64,000 nucleotides of DNA from Mesorhabditis belari. Lineage: Eukaryota; Nematoda; Chromadorea; Rhabditida; Rhabditidae. The notes under the pieces are model-generated. The model ran no database searches and was not told where the DNA came from. It saw only the letters and a list, made by a program, of their open reading frames with translations. Position numbers and translations under genes: made by a program. The stretch lies in contig CAUEEP010000727.1 of assembly GCA_958450365.1 (NCBI GenBank), positions 1,927,501 to 1,991,500 of the forward strand, in the 5' to 3' direction. Within the stretch, counting starts at the first letter, position 1, and each line of letters begins with the position of its first letter. Positions 22,401-31,201 of this stretch are shown here, one piece after another.

Positions 22401-25070
22401 ACCATCAAGACAATTTCGTTAATCCCATCAACGGTACACAGAAGCTTGAATCTATGTGGTCCCGTTTCAAGAAGTCGATGGTCAAGCGCCCTAATGGTAT
22501 CAGGGTTCGCTCAAACCAGATGTACACCGACTACATTAACGAATTCTTGTGGAAGCAAGAGTTCGGCCAGGACATTTTCTTCAACTTCTGGAATCAGACT
22601 AGCGTGCTTTACAAGTGCGAATGAAAATGCCTCTAATTAACCAAACGGCTCTCTTTAGGGCCACAAATTAACATGGGAACAGAGAAATTTGCAATTTGAA
22701 AATGATGTTGAAATTCGGAATCATAAAATAAAAATTATCCCAGAAAAGAGTCTTTCAAGAAAAAAAAGGGCCCCCGAACCGGCGTAGTACCAAGAAAGGT
22801 TTATAAACTACCTCCTCGACCAAATTTGCAATCTGTTTGGTGATCTCCAGGTTGTTTCTCTCTAGCCTGCTTGCCATTTTACGTTCTTCCTCCAATTGCT
22901 TCGTCAAACTTTCCGCCTGCATTTGTGCTTCTGCTTGAACCGCATTTGCTTGATTCTTTAGGGCGAGGATTTCCTGAAGAAATGATCAACTATGAGGCAT
23001 TACTTTTGCATTACCTGGTTTTTCTCCTCAATAAGTTGTCTATGCAAAGTCAGCTCCATTTCTAGATTATTCTCTTTGTTTTCTTCCTGGGAAAATGAGA
23101 CAATATTCTTAACAAAAAAACATTAAGTTAATTGCTGTGACGAATCAAACTTTTTCAGCAATGTGCACATCAGCTGCTACTTCCTCTTCGTCGTTAAAGT
23201 TGAGTGTTCGGGCCCTTTGTACGGATCGGCGAACTTCTTCCGATGGCAGATATATAGTACGGCGGCGTTTGGTATATGTTTGTGGAGTTTGCAAAGCCTA
23301 TAACTTCCCGCTTTTCTTATTCCGTCATAATAAACTTACAGTTCGCTCATCCTCAAAACAAATTTTTGTTTTTAACGCGTCGATTTCGGCGCTTTGTTTC
23401 AGCGTCAAAAGTTTTAACTCTTCGTTTTCTTCTTGAAGATTTTGCAGCATTGCTTTGTATTCTAAATCACAACTACACATAAGTAAATAAATGAGTGCGT
23501 ACCTAATTGTGCATCTTGGAATTGCTGATTCAGGCTGTTCACTTTGCTGTTCAAAGCCATCACTGTGTTGCCCGTAATTTTCATATCAACCTAAAGAAAA
23601 TTGACATATATTTTTGAAAAAATGGTACTTGAAGACGGTTTTCAATCAAACGGCAGTCACGAGCGAATTGCAAAGAAGATATGATGTTCGTCAAATCACT
23701 AAATTTTAATATTTCCTATATAGAAAAGCAGATAAACCTTTTCTCCGAATGAATCGTGACAACAATGGATGTGCGCGCTTTTCCGCCAAGCGAATCCTTC
23801 AAGAAGAGAGTGAGCTTCGAGTCTCTGTAACTGATGACCGACTTCTTTTCTGACAGCTGCCGCATTACACGAGCAAGGCATATCAAGCTCTAGACACAAA
23901 TGTAAAAACAAATTTTTGCAAACTAACTATGTTGATGGCGATTCCCTCTTTAAACTGCTCGGACCCAACTTTGATACCAGTTTGTGCAATGCGTTCCGAT
24001 CCAGCCAAGTCAACGAGGTGTAGCTTTGAGGTGCGCCGCTCCGCAAGATCGTCAACAAGTTGTTCCGTTGTAAGCTAAAACACAAAAAGTGAAATCTTTA
24101 TCAGAAAAGTACCTCAATCACGAACACGCAGTGGGATTGACTCGATGCACTGTTCAACTTCGTTTCCACTGTCTTTCTTGCATTCCATCCTTTGGAAAGA
24201 AGCTAAACTAATAATTGCTAATCTGAAATTAGAATTACTTACCTCCAGAGCTTCCGCTGTGGAAGTAACCTTAAACCGCTTGGCATTCAAACCCGTCAAT
24301 GTACGAAATTGAAGCTAAGCAGAAGTAAACTTTTTTCAGGAGTACCTTTCTTTACCTTTACGTTGTCATCCAGCAAGTCATACCATTCCTCTTGATACAG
24401 TTGCACATAACAAATGTGCATTTCACTTTGGAATTTCTCTTTGGTCAGCTAAAAAAGAAACGGATTCATTAATCACTATCCCAAGATCCAAACCTGGTCG
24501 GTTTTAGCTTTGAGGAAACTGAAGAGATCGTCGATGCATCTTGGAATTATGCCTTGATCGTTGACCGGAATAGTAGAGAAGTCATCAATTTGTGAAGGGC
24601 CCACCATCGTGTACGTTTTACCTAAAACAAGCTTTCACTCAAAAAGTCAAAAATTTTAATAAAGTGTGCCAAAAGTTTACCACTTCCAGTTTGCCCGTAT
24701 GCAAATATTGTTCCGTTGAGTCCAATCGTGATTCCATCGACAACTTTCTTTCCCAAAGCTGCATAGACATCTGTCTAAAGAAAAAGAATAAAAACGTCTA
24801 CTTTGCTGTTTTGACAAGTTTAAGCATTATTAAAGTTTAGAGAAACACCATTTTTGCACACTAGGTTAAAACCCTTTGCATGGTCTTGTTTAACAACCGT
24901 ATTCTCACTACTTTTTATTATACTGTGAAAAGAAATACCTGTGAGGCCGTCCAGTCAAAGGCTCTATCCACCTTGTAGTCGGTTTTCTCCAATTTGACCG
25001 TCGAGCCGCTCGCTTCCACCACCCGATCGTTACCATCACGCGCTCGGACACAGACAAAAGCCCGTTCCAT
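19458..25070 (-). CDS. N-terminal-motor kinesin with long coiled-coil tail
   Basis: Microtubule motor. The first eight motor exons read in phase from ATG 25070: MERAFVCVRARDGND, FDWTASQ, P-loop GQTGSGKTYTMVGP, DDLFSFLKAKTDQ, QLYQEEWYDLLDDNVK, switch I NSASSQSHCVFVIE, switch II HLVDLAGSERIAQTG, EGIAIN, YRDSKLTLFLKDSLGGKART, then the neck segment FARDCRLIENRL. A charged linker (YTKRRRTIYLPSEEVRRS) leads into coiled coil from about 23.1 kb on, and the tail exons at 19458-21613 end GTQITEHGASQLIFLN. Layout fits kinesin-12/KIF15-like motors, but the family is not proven. A Merlin transposon (21723-22791) lies in the intron between the exons ending NLVEE and beginning VKSFKEKL, which stay in frame. 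The tail half is duplicated at 28.1-30.3 kb and in part at 33.6-34.4 kb. Confidence 0.85.
19844..20362. mobile_element. Mariner-derived MITE, copy 1
   Basis: Inverted ends TAGGTTGATGCATAAGTCTT (left from 19846, right to 20362) flanked by TA; the TTAGGTTG start is mariner-like. About 515 bp, no transposase. The site is empty in both paralogous segments (28490-28510 and 33970-33990), so insertion into this kinesin intron came after the duplications. A second, closely similar copy is at 47832-48332. Confidence 0.88.
21930..22624 (+). pseudogene. Merlin transposase (ISXO2-like DDE), frameshifted
   Basis: Three frames are needed: about 21930-22290 holds KPFAYLYLHQYGTHADIARE and YVEIDETCISKRKHNVRR with WLFGGIERGPGLDFMQLVP; about 22285-22390 holds VPPGSIIYSDLWQAYTGVG; 22390-22624 holds NFVNPINGTQKLESMWSRF, ending TSVLYKCE, stop TGA 22622-22624. 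The catalytic residues are visible as D in EIDE, D in SDLW and E in LESMW. Two shifts make this copy inactive unless it has introns I cannot see. It runs antisense to the host kinesin gene. A histone-type stem-loop follows its stop. Confidence 0.85.
22647..22662 (+). terminator. Histone-type 3' stem-loop behind transposase
   Basis: GGCTCTCTTTAGGGCC forms a 6-bp stem (one G-U pair) and the CTTT loop, preceded by CCAAAC and followed by ACAAATT. It differs by one base from the stem-loops of H2A, H3 and H4 in this window and starts 22 nt after the transposase stop, inside the transposon TIRs. An AATAAA-like signal near 22729 is an alternative 3' end. Confidence 0.85.
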
Positions 25071-25365
25071 CTCTAAAATTCGTAGTTTTGAGCTGACCAA
25101 AGGAAAACAAAATCAAGCCACATCCAATCAAGCAAATAAGAACGCATTCTAGTTCAGATGGTGCGTACATCATGTGCTAACTAACAATTTTAAGTGATTT
25201 GCTTGCGTTATCTTTTGAATAACTTGTGCCGTTGAAGTTTTTCTAAGCTCACAGCAAGGAGCGCACGCTAAATGCAAGAATGAAAACCTTGAAAAAGGAG
25301 ACAAAAGTGCGACAAAACTTCTGTCATAGAAGTCTCAACAAAGCTACAAATATTCAGTTTTTTAA

Positions 25366-25597
25366 TTAAAGTTCAATTTTTCGTTGATTACTTTGCCAGC
25401 TCATAAAGTAATCGATTTTTTGTTTCTTCAACTGTTGCCCGGTGTGACTAGCTTGAAGAGCCATTTTGAAGACTTCTTCAAAGAGTTTACAAACGGAATC
25501 TGCCTCTGCTCGATGGACGGATTGAAGAAGATGGCATAGATGTGATCCCTCTGGTTTGGAGTATTTCCTTTGCCTTTCCACGATGATCACGTTATAT
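25366..25597 (-). pseudogene. Orphan terminal exon, PTB/PID-like
   Basis: After a TTTCTAG acceptor the minus strand reads YNVIIVERQRKYSKPEG, SHLCHLLQSVHRAEADSVC, KLFEEVFKMALQAS and a stop at 25366-25368 (77 aa). The composition (cHvf-like strand, then a long amphipathic helix) resembles the end of a phosphotyrosine-binding/PID domain. No upstream exons are found, so it is probably a fragment left by rearrangement. It could also be the last exon of an unseen gene. Confidence 0.45.
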
Positions 25598-27362
25598 CTA
25601 GAAAGGTTTGTTTTACGATTTGAGATTTTAGACCCTACTTTTAATACCGTTTTTAGCTTTTATGCAAGTTAAAAGTTTAAAATCTTTATATGAGGCCAAC
25701 TGGTTTCGGGCTTTGTTCGTTATTCCAGTCCCACAATCGAATCCGCAGAACTCGTGCTCATCATACAATCGATCAAAGGAGTTCTCTCTATCACTCGGTC
25801 ATCGATTTTATCGACCATTTTAACGCTGAATTTAGAAATTTCCAAGCGTACCTGCAATTTCATATATAAAATCATAGACAAAAGTCTTGGAAATTCGAAA
25901 AGAAGCGATTTTTTAGTGTTTCTACTCGAGCATTTTCAGAAGAAACTTCCAATAACAGAAGCATTTTCAGAAGAAACTTATTTTAAATATGCTCTTGCAT
26001 TACCTGAAAAAAACCATTTTCAAAAATCTTTATTGGGAAGCTCAAAAAGTTAAAAAAATGTAGTGGGCAAAACTCTTGGAAATTTAACAGAGTGTCACGG
26101 ACATTTTGAATAGCTGCCTGCCCGTGTCGACCGATAGACATGCGATGGCAATGGTCACAATAAACTAGACATTTTTGACTTTCTAATTAGCTATCACACA
26201 GCTTATTTGGTTGCGATTTAAAAATGGCTTTTCACTGTGTAAATCGATGAACAAATAATGGAGTGTCCAATGTTCAAAATGAAGTGTCCAAAGACTCATT
26301 GGTCAATTTAATGGTATATTTTTAGCCATATATCTGCAGATATATGTTATCGGTTATCTGATACTATTTATCCGTATTGTAGCGAGTTTTTAACTGGCAA
26401 GCAACGGGGTGAACATCCGGATTTGGTACCCGACAATCCATTAGAACCGTAACTGTAGCCGTTTTGATAACTGTTTCTAATATGATATATCTGATCTGAT
26501 ATAGCCGTATCCGGATATAACTGTTATATCTCATTTAGATTGGAATTTAGATTTCAATGGATTCTGATGCCCATTCAGCCCTAATCCATAGATCAAGCTT
26601 CCCACCGAATCTCGAATATCTAGAACGCTTCCTTTTTAAATTTTGCAAATCTAACAAGAAGATCAGGCTCTTCATTCCCTAAACTTTATTATTAGAATTT
26701 CCATTTACAGATTGACCTCATCGCTGCCACATTTTTGGGCTGAGTCGGCGCCCGTTCACCGCCACTTATGCTGTTTTTGCGCACTCGATCTTTGCTTTGC
26801 TTATTATAAATTTGAATCTTAATACTGTAATATTGACACTAGACTACCGTAAATACTCTAATAGAAGCCCTCCTATGGGAGCATCATGTAGTCTTAAAAG
26901 TTTACTCTCAAAGAACCGCTCATATCTCGGCGCTCAGTTATTTGTTTCTCCACGTTTGGGTATCAACTTAAAGTAGGGAGGATGGGTGATTTTTTGAGAT
27001 ATAACACATATTTTTAGCATTAACCAGCACTTAGAACAAAATGATTGAAAGATCGGCTTTTTTTGCCATTTCTCAATCATTTTGTTCTAAGCGCTGATTA
27101 ATGCTAAAAATATGTGTTATATCTCAAAAAAATCACCCATCCTCTCTACTTTAAGTTGATACCCAAGCGCACAGAAACCAAAGCACTGATGCTGAGATAT
27201 GAGCGTCTGTTTGAGAGTAAACTTAGACTACGCAATGCTCCTGTAGAGTTTTTATGGTAATTCTTGGTACGTGACTCCTTATAGATGCCAGGGTTAAGAT
27301 ATCCTGTGTTGACCCTTACTATCACATAGTTGAATACGCTGGTCCTTTTGCCGGTCATTTTA
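25598..27362. other. Gene-free stretch with a large foldback element
   Basis: No gene seen. 26845-27260 is a foldback element. The region marks the left edge of the duplication mosaic. Confidence 0.6.
26845..27260. repeat. Foldback element 1 (ACCGTAAATACTCTAATAG family)
   Basis: Outer ends TACCGTAAATACTCTAATAG and the inverted TACCATAAAAACTCTACAG-like end. Inner arms of about 80 bp (26975-27055 and 27067-27150) pair almost perfectly around a short T-rich loop. Confidence 0.85.
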
Positions 27363-27774
27363 CCTTTGATCAAGACAGAGATGTGGGTCATTTTACGGTA
27401 GATATGTCCGATTTTTAACAAAACAAGAGTATACCAAAGTGTGCTTTAAAATAAACTTTTAGCGTTGGGAAAGCTTTGCTGAAACTTTGAGAATTTCTTA
27501 GTTGGAATGCAGTAGGAATTTAGGAATGATTGGATTGGGGAATTTCTTATTTTTAGGAACCCAACAACCGACTCCGTTATCGTCTCCACTCAGCCGGCGG
27601 ACTTGAGCAATATTTCTCGGTGAATGAGCACAATGGATTGGTTACATTAGGAAGGCCAGTTGACGCGTTCGCTGATGAGAAGATTACGGTAAGTGAGAAG
27701 ATATTCAGTTGACATAAATAGCAACAATTTCCAGCTGAAAATCGAGGCTTCAGATGAGGGCGAACCGGCACAAA
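27363..27774 (+). pseudogene. Duplicated cadherin exons (copy of 50497-50890)
   Basis: Matches the cadherin gene from CCTTTGATCAAGACAGAGAT (27363 and 50497) through an intron and two exons to GAACCGGC(A/G)CAAA (27774 and 50890), with scattered substitutions and small indels. The reading [15 protein letters not shown] is retained, but the fragment has no start or end of its own. Confidence 0.93.
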
Positions 27775-28109
27775 TCGGGCATATCAATGTAACAGAAAAT
27801 CCCAGATAGTATTGTCAAAAGATGTAAATCGCCTTAAGCCAATTCTTCGTATAAAATAAAAGTCAAATCAAATCTGTGAAAGGCAAAAATTTTAAAACTC
27901 CTTGGTCAGAGCTTTTTGTGGGATGTTTTTGTTTGCTTTAGGAGGCATAGGGTTATCCCTCTCCACTGAAATTTGAAGAAAATTGAGGATTTAAGCTAGG
28001 TAACACTAAAAAACTGATAATAAATTAGACCGAATTCAATACTGAAAATTAACTCCTGAAAACATAAGCCGAGAGCAAAAATCACAAAAACATAATCTTG
28101 TTCTACGCA
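27775..28109 (-). pseudogene. Copy of the intergenic segment and first exons of the 16.7-19.3 kb gene
   Basis: From AAATCGGG(C/T)AT(A/T) the sequence follows 19061-19457, with deletions (for example the start-codon exon is shortened). It cannot encode the full N terminus. It directly abuts the cadherin fragment. Confidence 0.85.
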
Positions 28110-30888
28110 TCAATTCAAAAATATAAGCTGGCTGGCTCCATGTTCAGTACTTTGCCGGGGTCCGCATTTGCTCGACCAATTTCGGAATCTGTCCGTTGAT
28201 AATTGCGTCAGAAGTGGGCGATTGTGCTTCGATGAAATAAGACTCTCTAAAAAGAAAATGTTCGTAGAATATTTTAATTTACTATAGCATTGCTAAATAC
28301 AAAACTAACTGGAGATGGGGTCGAGCCAAAACGTTTCGTTCGTGCAATTCGCGTAGTCGTCCGTATTTGTCATATTTGTCTTCTTGTTGTCCATATCCTC
28401 GAGCGAGGGGCATGGGGCCAATGGATGAACGATTTCGAGTCGACAACGTCTGTTTGGAACGAGGCTCCAGCTCATTCTCGATAGCTAAAGAAAGCTTATA
28501 TTATAGGACATTAACGCTAAAACTAACCCTTCGCACTGCCCTGGCCTTGAAGTTCAGAAGATGGAATCACTTTTCTCGTTACGTTTTCTTTCAGTAGTTG
28601 TGTTTCCTTTTCATGCGCTTCTTTGAGGTTTTGGACGTAGGCGTCACGAGAAAAGAGCGAGTCACGCTAAAAAAGTTAATGTTTCTTTCTATCAACAAAT
28701 TAAAGTTACCAATTTGCGCTCATAGTCTTCTTTGGTGTCATGGAGTTGCACTTCGAGTTGCTTGTTTCGGGAGCTGAAACGAGTATTTTCTTCTTTCAGC
28801 GTTTCAATTTCGTTGTTTGCGTTGCTTAATTCCAGGAAAGCATCATACGACTTCTTCTCTTCGGCAACAAGTTTTTCTTTCAGTTGAATTTTCTAAGGAA
28901 AAAAATGTTGAGATTTATCGTTAAATGTTACCTCTTCTTCTAACTTTCCGAAAATTGTCTTGAGCTCGTTGAATTCTTCCGAGCGAGTTCCTTCAGCTGT
29001 CTTCTCCCTTGCCATAACTTGCTGCACGGTCATTTCCAGTTGCGAGTTAACTTTCTCCAGCTTCTGGCACATCTCCTCAAGCTTCATGTTTTTCTTGTTC
29101 ATCTCATTTATGACGCCTTGATGATCGAACAATTGAGTCTAAAATGATCTTTTTACTTTTACGGATCCAATTGAAATCACAAAATAAAATAATCTGCAAA
29201 ACAGACTATGTGACATTTCCGAGCCGACATTTCCCACCCATTTTTGCTATACATTTTTTCTGTAATATAATTTTCTAGTTTTTGCGTTTCTTTTCCAATT
29301 TTCTTATTCAAGCTTAATGTTTTTAGTTTCGGCACTAATGGTGAATCATGTGGCCGGATACATGCCCGATATTTTGGACAGCAAGTGGGTTCAAAGTAGA
29401 TTTTTTCAGATATTCTTTTTTATCTTAAGATTCAAAAAGCACCAGATGCTTTTCGGCGCATTTTAAATGACACCGAGACCTGCTACATATACAAGCCCAA
29501 AAAAGAGATTTCAAAGATAGACGGAAATTATTCATCATACAATTGCCACGGATGTGTAAAAGAAAAGAAGAAATTTGTTTGATTCTATTTCTGATGCAGA
29601 TTGTTGTGATTCCTTGGACAATTTAGCACATTTTGTTAGTCCACATGATTAGTTCTTTTATTATCTACTTTTTGTTGTAAAATGCTGCTTAATTTTTAGC
29701 AATGTATAGCAAAATGAGTGAGAAAAGTTCAATTACCTGCAAAACATGCTCCCTTTCCTGCATTTCCGTTACTTGTCGCCTCAAAGAAGCATTTTCAGCG
29801 GTAAGTCTAAAATAAAATAGACAACAAACTGCAATATACCACAGACCTAGAAATTTCAGATGTCTCCTCGTCTTTGGCAGCATTCATCATCGTTTTGAAT
29901 TGCATATTGTACGACTCGAGGTTCTTGATTTGCTCTTGAAGACCATCGCGAATGGCTCGTTCCTTCTTCTTCTCATTTTCAGACGATCGAAGTTGCTCCA
30001 GTTGTGATTCTTCGGCGACTTGTAGTTTCTCTTTCAACGTCCGAATTTCTTCTTCGCATTGTCGGATTTCTTCCAAGTGCTGCGTTTCCTAAACCAAACT
30101 TTTATTTAATGAAGGGTTTGTAAAGGTAACTTTTGCTTCAATGTCGGCTTGTTTAGCACGCCGGTGATTCGAATAGTCGGAAACGATTTCGTTGAGCTCC
30201 CTATCCTTTTCCTCGAAGTGTCTCCTGTAATCTTCAGCGGCTCGCTCAAAAGTTCGGGCCTTCGCAGTAAGTTCATCGATTTCCGCATTAGCGTCGTCCA
30301 GCTTTTCTTTGAAGGACTTCACCTAGACATAAATTATTAAAAACGGAATCCCAAATGAAACCTGTGCAATGGCGTGCTCTTTCGCTTCATCAAGTCCCCG
30401 TCGGGTCGCGTCAGCTTCTTCAAGTGCTCGAAGCGTCTTGCCAAAATCGATCTTCATTAACGAAATGTCCGCCTCTTGACTAGCGCAGTTCTTCCTCAGC
30501 TCGGCAAGCTAAAAAAGCAAGAATCAAAATAAAAAATTTAAAATACCTCCTTTTCGAGATCGCTCACAAGGCCAGTTTTGTAGTTCACTTCTTGTTGCAG
30601 CTCTTTGGCCTTCGCCTTCACCAGTTTGATCCTTTAAATGAAGTATAAAATGAACGTGTAATCAACAAACTCGTGCTCCAGCTCGGCACGCTTGCTAGCG
30701 ATCGTCTTGTGTTCACGCTCCTGTTCTTGGACAAGATGATCGAGCTCGTTGACGCGCTTTCTCATTTCTTGATTCTCATTGAGGAGTTGTTTCTCCCTAA
30801 ATTTAATGCTTAAAAAGAAAACCAGCAAAAAAATATACCTTGGTCGAGGAGAGCCGGGTGATGAAGAAGAGTTGATAAAGCGATGCAT
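28110..30888 (-). CDS. Free-standing coiled-coil protein, paralogue of the kinesin tail
   Basis: Start ATG 30888-30886 (MHRFINSSSSPGSPRPR), then heptad-rich exons: KQLLNENQEMRKRVNELDH, ELRKNCASQEADISLMKIDF, then exons at 30322-30089 and 30076-29807 that match kinesin tail exons 21613-21380 (one residue different) and 21367-21098 (identical), continuing to the same C terminus (GASQ...) at 28110. It has no motor domain. The first three to four exons have no counterpart in the kinesin gene. It is head to head with the CNNM gene (314 bp between starts). Likely a cytoskeletal or spindle coiled coil by kinship with the motor tail; function inferred only. One 5' junction near 30640-30660 is uncertain. 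Confidence 0.72.
29180..29735 (+). other. Insertion in coiled-coil intron with exon-like pieces
   Basis: Absent from the paralogous intron at 21030-21040. On the plus strand, after TTTTTAG near 29318, it reads SALMVNHVAGYMPDILDSKW; after a second acceptor near 29430 it reads IQKAPDAFRRILNDTETCYI, then YSSYNCHGC. These look like captured exons of a cysteine-containing protein of unknown family. No start or promoter is apparent. Confidence 0.4.
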
Positions 30889-31201
30889 GTCTAAAAAACG
30901 TGATAACGAAGAAGTTAATTTGAACGAAATGGATTGCAATGGAATGGAATGAGCGAATCTGTGGGGCGAAGGATCGAACAAGTAATCAAACTATGCAATA
31001 CGGGGAACGTCATGAAATCGGCAAGAGTAGAGAAAATGATCCAGAAGACGCGCGGAAAATTCGTTAAAAACAATGTGATTTCATTTGAATAAGTGAATAT
31101 CTATACTTTAATGGGCGTGTTTTGAATATGAGTATATTAAACTTATCATTGTAAACATTTGCATAAAGCGCTAACGCTCGGTACTTGGCCAAAAATCATT
31201 G

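Larger units (their letters stand above)
21723..22791 (+). mobile_element. Merlin-type DNA transposon, decayed
   Basis: Terminal inverted repeats of about 35 bp: left GGTACTACGGTTGGGGGCCC (21723-), right inverted end GGTACTACGCCGGTTCGGGG (to 22791), both followed by a T-tract and CTT(G)AAAG. The internal ORF remnants carry the DDE transposase signature of the ISXO2/Merlin family. No target duplication is evident. Flanking kinesin DNA is scrambled: 21625-21668 and 21690-21722 are truncated repeats of exon borders found at 21363-21405 and 20770-20800. Confidence 0.82.
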
